DNA from: Actinomycetota bacterium
Lineage (GTDB): Bacteria; Actinomycetota; Humimicrobiia; Humimicrobiales; Humimicrobiaceae
NCBI GenBank assembly: GCA_023475715.1
Contig: JAMCVO010000318.1
Coordinates: forward strand, 1 to 6,650
Direction of reading: 5' to 3'
DNA length: 6,650 nt
The notes beneath the pieces are model-generated. The model was not told the DNA's origin. It searched no databases and saw only the letters and a list, made by a program, of their open reading frames with translations. The translations under genes and the position numbers were made by a program. The first letter of the stretch is position 1. Each line of letters begins with the position of its first letter. Shown one piece after another: positions 1-6,529 of the stretch.

Positions 1-539
1 CAGTCAACTTTTCTTATGTTTTCATGATCCCAATATGATAAAAAATAGGACCCAAAAATTTTTGAGCGGGAAAATACTTTATAAAGAAAATAGCTTTCAT
101 AGAACTGCCTTGCAAGTGTCGGAAAAGATCTGCAGCTGTACTGGATTGAATCATCAGAGTTTAGAAGCTTAGCTCCGACAATCCCTATTTTTTCCATTTT
201 ATTTTTTGAATTGAAAAAATCCAGTACTTTTTGCATTCCGGTTTCAATAAATTCTGTGTCGGGATTTAAAAACAGCAGAAATTTTCCTGAAGCACTTCCA
301 GCTCCTATGTTGGAAGCTTTTGCAAAACCTTTATTATGGCTATTTGCAATAACAATAAAATTATCAAATTGAGATTGGAGATTCTTGAAATAATCAATAC
401 TTCCGTCATTGGAATTATTGTCAACCACAACAACTTCCCATTTAAAACCTTCAGTTTTCAGTATTGAAAACATGCTTTCAATACATTTTTTAATATAAGA
501 TAAACTGTTAAAATTAACTATAATTATACTTAGTTCCAA
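1..539 (-). CDS. GT2 family glycosyltransferase, WbbL/rhamnosyltransferase-like (partial, 3' end outside window)
   Basis: Partial gene: 179 codons are present and the frame is still open at the left edge. The GT-A nucleotide-binding half is clear: the N-terminal strand SIIIVNFN (residues 4-11), VVVVDNNSNDGS (36-47), NKGFAKASNIGA (69-80) and the metal/nucleotide motif LNPDTEF (91-97), which plays the DXD role. Near the edge, DHENIRKVD (171-179) matches the stretch that precedes the acceptor-site W-x-x-G-A segment in rhamnosyltransferase-like GT2 enzymes. Known for the family: transfer of a sugar from a nucleotide donor to a growing surface glycan at the cytoplasmic membrane face. The start is TTG (539-537): an in-frame TAA lies two codons upstream, and the first ATG (residue 23) would remove the essential first strand. 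It starts 14 bases after the preceding stop without a strong Shine-Dalgarno sequence, so translational coupling is likely. Unlike the GT2 encoded at 2268-3668, it shows no inserted module as far as it can be read. Donor and acceptor are unknown. Confidence 0.9.
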   Translation of the reverse strand, partial: MELSIIIVNFNSLSYIKKCIESMFSILKTEGFKWEVVVVDNNSNDGSIDYFKNLQSQFDNFIVIANSHNKGFAKASNIGAGSASGKFLLFLNPDTEFIETGMQKVLDFFNSKNKMEKIGIVGAKLLNSDDSIQYSCRSFPTLARQFYESYFLYKVFSRSKIFGSYFLSYWDHENIRKVD

Positions 540-553
540 GCTTTACTGCTTTC

Positions 554-2227
554 TTAAATGCTGTTTATATTATCAATTTCTATTTGTATCAAATCCAGAA
601 GTTCTCTTTCAAAATTTACACTGGAAAATTTTTTTGAGCTATTTATGGCATTTTCTTTTATTGAATTAAAGCTTGTATCGCCGCTGCAAATCTTTAAAGT
701 TATTTCTTTTAATTCATCCCAGCTTTCAAAAAGAAAACCGTTATAACCATTTTGAATTATTTCAGTCTGGCCGCCTTTATTTATTACCACGGGAATACAG
801 CCTGAAGCCATGGCTTCAACAGTTGTTATTCCAAAATGCTCAAATTTCTCAGGGTGCCTGTTTTCATCTTCTCCCATCCCCGAAGCATGCCAGAAAATAA
901 GTGATCGGGAAAAAAGCTCTACAAGCTTATCCCAGTCAATATTTGTCAAAACCTTTATTGGAAAGCCTTCACTCAGCTTTATAATTGATTTCACATAATC
1001 CATGTGCTCTGTTTTATTCTCCACTCCGCCTGCAAGGCATAACGTGAATTTTTTCATAACTTCAGGGTTTTTAGTATAAAGGTCAATGAAATTTTGAGCT
1101 ATCTCCAGCTGCTTCTTGTTATGATGCTCGGGGAAAAATCTGCCAACGCTCAATATGATGTTATCTTTGCCTGCCGGTGCAAAATCTTCAACATCCACCG
1201 GAGGGTAAAGAATGGTGCTTTCTTTGCCCCATAATCTTCTTATCCATTTTTTTGAATACTGCGATATAGAGAGAATTCTGTTATAACTGTCAAGAAATTT
1301 AAAATCCTTTGGATATGACACCAGAAAAAGCGGGACAAAACCCAGTATTTTTAAAATCACCTTTTTAAAAATACTGATGTCAGTCTCACAATAAAGCACC
1401 GCACCAAGAGTTCTTGAATCCTTGAAGCTTGCTGTCTTCTGTTCAGGAATAAAAGTGTCTGAAATTATTTCCAGAATGTAATTAAAACTTTCTTTTACCG
1501 GACCGGATTCTTTTAATGTTTCAAATCCGTTAAATTTGCCAAAAGGAATTTCTATTATTTTTTTCTCGCCGGGTTTTAGAGTGATTAATTTTTCATAAAT
1601 TATTTTTTTATTTTCAGGTTCTATAAGACTGATCCTGCAGGACATGGCATTAACTTTTGAAGTTACCGGATTTTTAAATCCTACTCTTATAGGTTTCACT
1701 ACATTTTTATATGATAAAACTGCCCTGCCACTGCTCCAGCTCCCTCTCCTTAAAAAGAATTTTTTAATATCATAAAGCCCTTCTATTACTTCTATATCTT
1801 TAAAATCCTTATTTATCCTGTCCGCCAGCCTGTAGAGCCAGACGGCGCATGGTCTGAAAAAAAATAATAGAAATCGATGGATAAATCTAAAATCAACATC
1901 AAATTTTGTGGGAAAATAACACAGGTAAATATTTCTTTTGCCAAACGCAGGCAATGAGCTTAAATAGGTAGCATTAATAAAAATGTCATAATTGCCAGTG
2001 ATGCGTTTTGCATATTCTTCTGATAAAAAGGGAAATACTTTTAGGCTAACTCTGCTTAAATCAAGATTTAACCGGGAAGAAACCTTACCAAGATCGGAAT
2101 AAATATCAGTCACCAGATCAACACTATAATCGATCTGGCGTGATAGTATCTCCGCCATCTTACAGCTGTAGCGTTCTCCGCCTCCCAGGGTAGACAGATA
2201 TCTGTCATATATGCCAATTCTTATCAT
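554..2227 (-). CDS. GT4 family glycosyltransferase with inserted beta-rich module
   Basis: Retaining GT-B glycosyltransferase of 557 residues, clearly longer than the usual 350-420 of GT4. The N-terminal Rossmann half starts at once with IGIYDRYLSTLGGGERY (residues 4-20), the glycine-rich loop typical of GT4. The C-terminal half carries ILSVGRFFPEHHNKKQ (358-373, donor-phosphate contacts), FWHASGMGEDE (445-455) and the E-x7-E motif EHFGITTVE (463-471), followed by AMASGCIPVV. Between the halves, residues about 150-285 form a beta-rich stretch not needed for catalysis, bordered by hydrophobic segments at 113-133 and 286-304 that could hold the enzyme at the membrane. The likely role is sugar transfer from a nucleotide donor to a lipid-linked glycan; the substrate is not predictable. 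The ATG start agrees with the family N-terminus, but the ribosome site is weak (GGTG, 6 bases upstream). It lies 40 bases after the GT2 stop, in the same operon. From memory, close relatives with the same insertion are common in Actinomycetota. Confidence 0.93.
   Translation of the reverse strand: MIRIGIYDRYLSTLGGGERYSCKMAEILSRQIDYSVDLVTDIYSDLGKVSSRLNLDLSRVSLKVFPFLSEEYAKRITGNYDIFINATYLSSLPAFGKRNIYLCYFPTKFDVDFRFIHRFLLFFFRPCAVWLYRLADRINKDFKDIEVIEGLYDIKKFFLRRGSWSSGRAVLSYKNVVKPIRVGFKNPVTSKVNAMSCRISLIEPENKKIIYEKLITLKPGEKKIIEIPFGKFNGFETLKESGPVKESFNYILEIISDTFIPEQKTASFKDSRTLGAVLYCETDISIFKKVILKILGFVPLFLVSYPKDFKFLDSYNRILSISQYSKKWIRRLWGKESTILYPPVDVEDFAPAGKDNIILSVGRFFPEHHNKKQLEIAQNFIDLYTKNPEVMKKFTLCLAGGVENKTEHMDYVKSIIKLSEGFPIKVLTNIDWDKLVELFSRSLIFWHASGMGEDENRHPEKFEHFGITTVEAMASGCIPVVINKGGQTEIIQNGYNGFLFESWDELKEITLKICSGDTSFNSIKENAINSSKKFSSVNFERELLDLIQIEIDNINSI
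1373..1780 (-). other. Beta-rich module inserted in the GT4 enzyme (residues about 150-285)
   Basis: This segment interrupts the canonical GT-B order between the N- and C-terminal Rossmann domains. It alternates short hydrophobic strands with polar turns, for example KPIRVGFKNP (178-187), CRISLIEPE (197-205), KKIIEIPFG (222-230) and FNYILEIISDTFIPE (248-262), and ends with DSRTLGA (270-276). The pattern suggests a small beta-sandwich, as in accessory carbohydrate-binding modules, but this is inferred from strand pattern only. The SDTFIPE...DSRTLG element is, as I remember it, a recurring signature in actinobacterial glycosyltransferases. Boundaries are approximate. Confidence 0.6.
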
Positions 2228-2267
2228 TTATAACACCAGTTATTATTTAAAAACTTTTTATTCTAAA

Positions 2268-3668
2268 TCAAAATTTTTTTATCCAGCTTTTTATAGAATT
2301 ATCAGGAACTGTCATTAAAGACCTGATTTTTAACCTTGAAATCAAATTTTTTGGCAACAGGTAAAAAAGCTCGAAAAAGATTCGAAACCTGATGCCGATG
2401 TCAATCCTGTCCTGTTTTCTGCCCAGAACAACGCTTGCAATATAAGAAGCTGTGCTTTTGATGCTCGATAGGATAAAACCCGCATAGCTTCTTACAAATA
2501 TGCCTGCCCATCCGCACCTGTAAATCATAAGCAATCTGTTTCTGATAACATGGTATGTAAAACTATAAGACCATTCTTTACCGGTTCCGCAATGATAGTG
2601 CCTGGCAACAGAACCAGGAGCAAAAAAAACTCTCCATCCCTTTAGCCTGGCCCTCCAGAATAAATCTATATCTTCATAATATGTAAAAAAGTCTCTATCA
2701 AAAAGGCCAACCTCTTCCAGGAGCTGTCTGTTTATTAAGAGGCTGCTTCCGCTTGGTGAAAAAATTTCTTCAACATTATCAAACTGCCCTTCATCAATTT
2801 TATTAAAACCTCTATCTCTGGAATAAAAAGCTTTGTTTATTTCAGTTCCGCAGCTGTTGATGATATCTTTTTTTAAATAGAATAAATCCCTGGTTAAATC
2901 GAGCACTATATTTTTACCGGTTTCATCAAGACCGGTACTGTAAATCTCTTTACCGGAGATAGCAATTATCAATCTATTTTTCTCATTAAGAGAGCCTGAA
3001 TCAAAGCTTAGGGTAACATTGTTCCCGCCAGCAGGAATTGGCACCGCCAGCGTTGCCTTTGCTTTTAGTTTATATACAAATTTACCATTTTTAGCATCTC
3101 TTGACTGGAGATGAAATCCCTCAAGAAATTTCAGGCTTTTCTCAAGCAGATCTTTTTCCCTGCTATCAGAACATGTAATATTAAATCCCGAAAGTTTTGC
3201 ACTATAAATATCATTACTGTCGCCCGAACTAATCTTTCCTTCACTCCCAATAAAAAAATCAAGAATGAGATACTTGTAATAAAAGACGACTTTTGAACTG
3301 ACAGCTCCAACTTTATTTTCATCATAACTGGAGTTCATAATATCAACCATGGCTGTCAGCCAATTCCGATCAACAGCACAATCATTATTGATTAATGCTA
3401 CATACTGACCCCTGGCATGCTTAAACCCCTCATTGTTACCACCTGCATAACCTGAATTTTTATTTAAAACCAAAACTTCAACTTCCGGAAAGCTGCTTCT
3501 GACAAATTCGACCGAATCATCTGTTGAACTATTATCTACCATTATTACCTGAATTCTATCTTCAGGGTAATTAAGCTTTGAAATGGAATTAAAAAGGTTT
3601 TTTAAAAACCTCAAGCCGTTATAATTTACTGTAATAAGTGAGATGGAGGGATAATCACAAGTTACCAA
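2268..3668 (-). CDS. GT2 family glycosyltransferase with large insertion in the GT-A domain
   Basis: Inverting GT-A glycosyltransferase of 466 residues, against about 300-340 for a compact GT2. Core motifs in order: ISLITVNYNG (9-18), VIMVDNSSTDDS (41-52), NKNSGYAGGNNEGF (69-82), LINNDCAVD (92-100, DXD equivalent), SPSGSSLLINR (304-314), then GLFDRDFFTYYEDIDLFWRA (321-340) with the catalytic-base region ED at 332-333, and the ARHYH histidines (355-359). In ordinary members only some 30 residues separate the strand after the DXD from the SGSS segment; here about 175 do, because of an insertion at about 130-287. Hydrophobic helices at about 378-417 suggest peripheral membrane attachment. The start is TTG (3668-3666), supported by AGGAG 8 bases upstream; there is no better ATG that keeps the first strand. 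The gene follows the small membrane protein by 38 bases and precedes the GT4 gene by 40. Role: addition of a sugar in surface-glycan synthesis; specificity unknown. Confidence 0.93.
   Translation of the reverse strand: MVTCDYPSISLITVNYNGLRFLKNLFNSISKLNYPEDRIQVIMVDNSSTDDSVEFVRSSFPEVEVLVLNKNSGYAGGNNEGFKHARGQYVALINNDCAVDRNWLTAMVDIMNSSYDENKVGAVSSKVVFYYKYLILDFFIGSEGKISSGDSNDIYSAKLSGFNITCSDSREKDLLEKSLKFLEGFHLQSRDAKNGKFVYKLKAKATLAVPIPAGGNNVTLSFDSGSLNEKNRLIIAISGKEIYSTGLDETGKNIVLDLTRDLFYLKKDIINSCGTEINKAFYSRDRGFNKIDEGQFDNVEEIFSPSGSSLLINRQLLEEVGLFDRDFFTYYEDIDLFWRARLKGWRVFFAPGSVARHYHCGTGKEWSYSFTYHVIRNRLLMIYRCGWAGIFVRSYAGFILSSIKSTASYIASVVLGRKQDRIDIGIRFRIFFELFYLLPKNLISRLKIRSLMTVPDNSIKSWIKKF
2808..3281 (-). 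other. Inserted module in the GT2 enzyme (residues about 130-287)
   Basis: About 158 residues inserted in the GT-A fold after the strand KVVFYYKY (126-133) and before RDRGFNKIDEGQFDN (284-298). Strand-like stretches include KFVYKLKAKATLAVPIPAG (196-214), NVTLSFDSGS (217-226), RLIIAISGKEIYS (232-244) and KNIVLDLTRD (252-261), consistent with a jelly-roll or beta-sandwich. No catalytic motif is visible in it. From memory, actinobacterial GT2 proteins often hold a comparable insertion followed by the same D-R-G-F-x-x-x-D-x-G-Q-x-D signature, so the arrangement is probably a subfamily trait and not a local accident. Confidence 0.6.
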
Positions 3669-3676
3669 TTGCTGTG

Positions 3677-3681
3677 CTCCT
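3677..3681 (-). promoter_or_regulatory. Ribosome binding site AGGAG deciding a TTG start
   Basis: AGGAG on the minus strand lies 8 bases before the TTG at 3668-3666. It is the best Shine-Dalgarno match in this gap, and it supports initiation at TTG for the GT2 gene. Confidence 0.8.
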
Positions 3682-3706
3682 GTTGGTTTTCAATTAAAAT
3701 TTTAAC

Positions 3707-4105
3707 CTATCCGCGAGAGATTACTACAACACCAATAGTTATTATGGCAGCTCCAGCCCAGCGAATAGGATTAACATCTTCTTTGAGAACAAACTTCGAG
3801 ATAAACAATATCAAAACATATGTTAAGCCTATAAATGGATATGCAAAACTCAATTCAACTGCTGATAATACTACAAGCCAGATAGCTGCTGAAATCACAT
3901 AACAAAAAAGCCCGACCATAACCATCGGGCTCTTAATAATGCCTAAAAAAAGATGCCCCAGGCCGTCAAGGCTGTTAACATTTACGCTGCCTATTTTGTT
4001 AAGACCCAGCTTTAGCAAGACCTGGCCGCCTACAGCGATAGCTATGCTTAACAAAATTAATAGTATTGACTTTGTCAGACTCAAATTACTTCTCTCCTTC
4101 TCCAT
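3707..4105 (-). CDS. Small four-helix EamA/SMR-like membrane protein (possible lipid-linked sugar flippase subunit)
   Basis: A 132-residue integral membrane protein with four predicted transmembrane helices at about 12-32, 60-80, 84-107 and 113-130. It is half the size of a ten-helix EamA transporter, so it probably works as a dimer, like SMR proteins and the ArnE/ArnF pair. Family-like features are GQVLLKLGL (27-35) in helix 1, SAVELSFAYPFIGLTYVLIL (81-100) in helix 3, and a glycine-rich last helix (WAGAAIITIGVVV) after KEDVNPIR. Such half-size proteins in glycan clusters are often linked to transport of polyprenyl-phosphate sugars; here that is inferred from context, and a multidrug-efflux-like or chaperone role is not excluded. 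The start is uncertain. The ATG at 4105 has no close ribosome site (an in-frame TGA lies two codons before it), whereas TTG at 4084 (codon 8) has AAGGAG 9 bases upstream; the shorter form would still keep all four helices. Confidence 0.88.
   Translation of the reverse strand: MEKERSNLSLTKSILLILLSIAIAVGGQVLLKLGLNKIGSVNVNSLDGLGHLFLGIIKSPMVMVGLFCYVISAAIWLVVLSAVELSFAYPFIGLTYVLILFISKFVLKEDVNPIRWAGAAIITIGVVVISRG
4094..4099 (-). promoter_or_regulatory. Strong ribosome binding site inside the annotated 5' end of the small membrane protein
   Basis: AAGGAG on the minus strand lies within codons 3-4 of the ATG-started frame and 9 bases before an in-frame TTG (4084-4082). This spacing is near ideal, while the ATG at 4105 has only a G-run about 16 bases upstream. 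True initiation may therefore be at the TTG. Confidence 0.5.
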
Positions 4106-4151
4106 AATAATTCAACCCAATTCCCCCCAGATCATTTACAAATGAAAAAAT

Positions 4152-6476
4152 CTACAATTTCTTAGCAATATAATACTTGTTTGACAGCGTAAGACCCATA
4201 ATTCTGTCAAGATTGTCCAGGTCACCGAGTAAAACTTCCAGTCTTTCATCAAGGTCTCTGTTCTCATCGTCCCAATGGCTGCCCATTCCCTCAAGTTTTC
4301 CTCTGATATTACCAATATCTATGCTCAAATTTGATATTTGCCTTTCAAGGGTTTTAAAAATATTATAGTAAATGAATAACATTCTTTCTCTATTTTTGAA
4401 ATTAAGCTCATTTATTTCCCTGTTTATCTGCAGCTGTATATTGTTGTTGATTGCCTGTATCGAAGAATTATAACTTTTGCGCAAGTTTTCAAAATACAGG
4501 CTGGTTAAAAGGTACATATATTTTCTTATCTTGCTTTTGAGGCTTTTATCCTTAGCAAACTCTTCAGATTCAAGGATATTTAAGCCCTTAAGAAGTGTCA
4601 GTTCTTTAAAATCTTTTCTTGAAAGCTTAATTTCGTATAAGCCCAGAAGTTCATTTTTACCATATAAATCCTGGACCTGATAGTTGCCTGTCTTCCCTCC
4701 GGGCTCTTTTTCTTTATCATTTAATTCAATTTTATCCCAGGTACCTTTGCTGACTATTTCATAACCCGTATTCTTAAACATGAATTCAATTGTAAATTCG
4801 TCTATTCTTTCACCTGTCCTGTTAACAGTTTTTTCTCCGGTAAATGTCTTTAGGAAACCCCTGTTTTCAGGTATGGAAAAGAATAAAATTCCATCAGATT
4901 TGAGTTTCATTCCAACCACATTTAAAAGATCATAAAAAAATTTGGGAGTAATTCTCTTAAATGTGTTGTTTATTATTACACCATCAAACCTGGTTCTGCT
5001 CATTATTTTTGACTTTAAGATGCCAATCTTATCAAGAACCCCAAGATCAGCTTTTAAATTATCCTGGTCGCTGTCAACTTCCAGATAAAATACTTTGCCA
5101 ATATCCTCGCCTTTTAATATATTCTTATCCTGGTATAAATCCGAAGTCATAACAAGTATATTGGTTGCACCGCTGAAATTGGATTTTATTATGTTTGAAA
5201 TTTTGCTGTTTTGAGCATCGATTAACTCCACTATTTTCTTTTTATCTGAAGCATAGTCAGCTTCAAGACAGTAATTAATAAGCGGTTTCGTCACATTTTC
5301 CCAGTAAAACCTTGGCGTTATTTTTTCAAGATTTTTCCTGTAAATATCTTTCAGGCTCCTGTTAGCCAGAATGCTTTCAATAACTCTTGCAAGCTGATGG
5401 GTACTCTCATACTTCACTACCTCGCCTATATTTTCATCTTTTACCATTTTTGCAATTGAATCACCCTCTGTAGTTATTATGGGAAGCTTGGCCCATATAT
5501 AGTCCATCACTCTTGTCCTGTAAGCAAACTCTGTCTCTATCTTTTCCTGATGAATTGAAAGCCCTGCATTTGATTCAAGAAGAAAATTTTGTCTTATTCC
5601 GTAAGGTGTCCATTCGTTGAAAAATACAAATTTGTCATACAGGTCCAGTTCTTTGCTTAAATTTATTGCATCAATACATTTTTTCATCTCCGGCAGCTTG
5701 GGATCAGGGTGCTTTATTCCACTAAATACAAGCTTTATGTCCTTCCTGTTTCTGGTTATTTCCCATATTGCTTTTATGACTGTTATCGGATCCAGCCAGT
5801 TCCAAATGCCCCCGCCCCATAATACAATCAAATCATCGTCCTTAATAGCAGGCATAAACTTCCTTATGCCCTCACCTGTATGCTGGGGAGGTGTGGAAGG
5901 GATGCCGAAAGGTACGACATCGATTAGTTTTTTTAGCGTATCATCCCAGTCATAGTTGAATGGATTTATCCTGCCCATTGCATTTAACATGCCCAGCCAA
6001 TAGTCTCTTTGTTTTTCACTGGCGCATATGAAAAAGTCGCCAACTGTGAGCTGAAATTTTAAAAGATCTATATTGCTTTTATCAATGCGCATTCTTTCAG
6101 CCATATTGTTATTTCTGAACATCTCAAGGCTTTCAAGATTGAAAGGATTGTAGAGATCAACTATTACCTTGCCCTTATAATTTTTTAAAAATGGGAAGTA
6201 ATGAAGAATATGTCCCTGGATAAGTATGATGTCTGAAATTTCCGTATGTCTCTTTAGAGTTTTATAATTGCCGGTATCATAAGTTGCCGCCCTGAAACCT
6301 TCAGTATTTATATCAATTCTATTTGGAGCTGCCAGAGTAACATCAATATAATTGGACAGAATTTTGGCAAACTCATAAAATCTGATGCCAGGCCCGGCCA
6401 TCTGCTTGCCTATGATATCATAGCTGATTATAAGCAGCCTGCCGTTACCCTTTTTCCCTTCAAACTCAGTATCCAT
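4152..6476 (-). CDS. GT-B glycosyltransferase fused to a methyltransferase-like domain and helical tail
   Basis: First gene of the operon, 774 residues in three parts. Residues about 12-403 are a GT4-like GT-B enzyme: LLIISYDIIGKQMAGPGIRF (14-33), VIVDLYNPF (104-112), DFFICASEKQRDYWLG (147-162), the second-domain opening IVLWGGGIWNWLDP (217-230), FSGIKHPDP (251-259) and TRVMDYIWAKLPIITTEGD (321-339). The usual E-x7-E motif is altered: D325 sits where the second glutamate should be and E316 is one residue out of register. Residues about 437-590 resemble a class I methyltransferase but without the glycine-rich SAM motif I. Residues about 605-774 are charged and mostly helical. The GT part probably transfers a sugar or helps to organise glycan synthesis at the membrane; there is no signal peptide or clear membrane helix. 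The start is ATG with AGGAG 5 bases upstream, about 25 bases after the predicted transcription start. From memory, the GT half resembles actinobacterial glycan-cluster proteins; donor and acceptor are unknown. Confidence 0.9.
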   Translation of the reverse strand: MDTEFEGKKGNGRLLIISYDIIGKQMAGPGIRFYEFAKILSNYIDVTLAAPNRIDINTEGFRAATYDTGNYKTLKRHTEISDIILIQGHILHYFPFLKNYKGKVIVDLYNPFNLESLEMFRNNNMAERMRIDKSNIDLLKFQLTVGDFFICASEKQRDYWLGMLNAMGRINPFNYDWDDTLKKLIDVVPFGIPSTPPQHTGEGIRKFMPAIKDDDLIVLWGGGIWNWLDPITVIKAIWEITRNRKDIKLVFSGIKHPDPKLPEMKKCIDAINLSKELDLYDKFVFFNEWTPYGIRQNFLLESNAGLSIHQEKIETEFAYRTRVMDYIWAKLPIITTEGDSIAKMVKDENIGEVVKYESTHQLARVIESILANRSLKDIYRKNLEKITPRFYWENVTKPLINYCLEADYASDKKKIVELIDAQNSKISNIIKSNFSGATNILVMTSDLYQDKNILKGEDIGKVFYLEVDSDQDNLKADLGVLDKIGILKSKIMSRTRFDGVIINNTFKRITPKFFYDLLNVVGMKLKSDGILFFSIPENRGFLKTFTGEKTVNRTGERIDEFTIEFMFKNTGYEIVSKGTWDKIELNDKEKEPGGKTGNYQVQDLYGKNELLGLYEIKLSRKDFKELTLLKGLNILESEEFAKDKSLKSKIRKYMYLLTSLYFENLRKSYNSSIQAINNNIQLQINREINELNFKNRERMLFIYYNIFKTLERQISNLSIDIGNIRGKLEGMGSHWDDENRDLDERLEVLLGDLDNLDRIMGLTLSNKYYIAKKL
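4155..4559 (-). other. Helical, partly coiled-coil C-terminal tail (residues about 640-774)
   Basis: A charged, glycine-poor stretch with heptad-like spacing of Leu/Ile, for example NNNIQLQINREINELNFKNR (677-696), IFKTLERQISNLSIDIGNIR (706-725) and DLDERLEVLLGDLDNLDRIM (741-760). This suggests a coiled coil for oligomerisation or for docking with another cluster protein. Judged by eye only. Confidence 0.55.
4707..5168 (-). other. Degenerate methyltransferase-like domain (residues about 437-590)
   Basis: The later methyltransferase pattern is visible: FDGVIINNTFKRITP (497-511), in the place of the motif around strand 4, then a helix and LKSDGILFFSIPENRG (525-540), like the K-P-G-G-x-L-x-x-S-x-P segment. 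The strand that should carry the SAM loop reads NILVMTSDLYQD (439-450), with no G-x-G-x-G, so SAM binding is doubtful. A non-catalytic or scaffolding role, or a different Rossmann ligand, is possible. Confidence 0.5.
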
Positions 6477-6481
6477 AAATT

Positions 6482-6486
6482 CTCCT
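6482..6486 (-). promoter_or_regulatory. Ribosome binding site AGGAG of the first operon gene
   Basis: AGGAG lies 5 bases before the ATG at 6476 and supports that start for the 774-residue protein. Confidence 0.8.
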
Positions 6487-6501
6487 AATTTAAAGTAAAT
6501 T

Positions 6502-6529
6502 ATTAAAATTATATCAAAAAAATTTTAAT
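6502..6529. repeat. Inverted repeat around the -10 region
   Basis: The arms ATTAAAATT (6502-6510) and AATTTTAAT (6521-6529) are perfect 9-base inverted copies separated by 10 bases, and they overlap the predicted -10 element. It could be an operator, but both arms consist only of A and T in an AT-rich region, so chance is a serious alternative. Confidence 0.3.

Noticed and set aside
558..998. Open frames on the plus strand inside the GT4 gene
   Set aside because: They lie opposite a well-supported glycosyltransferase, have no domain-like motifs or ribosome sites, and are antisense shadows.
2230..2243. Small hairpin (5-bp stem, 4-base loop) just before the GT4 start, with GGTG partly in the loop
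   Set aside because: The stem is short and mostly A-T, too weak to claim control of translation.
3131..3325. Minus-strand 64-codon frame overlapping the GT2 insertion in another frame, considered as a sign of frameshift
   Set aside because: The main frame is uninterrupted from start to stop and both GT2 halves are in the same frame, so the insertion is a true in-frame module and not a sequencing artefact.
3694..3705. Perfect palindrome TTAAAATTTTAA between the membrane protein and GT2 genes
   Set aside because: It has no loop and no G-C pairs, and the following U-run is absent, so it is not a terminator; simple A/T palindromes are expected by chance here.
5617..5955. A 112-codon plus-strand frame opposite the first glycosyltransferase
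   Set aside because: Its serine- and phenylalanine-rich composition is typical of antisense reading of a conserved AT-rich gene; the minus-strand frame carries the GT motifs here.
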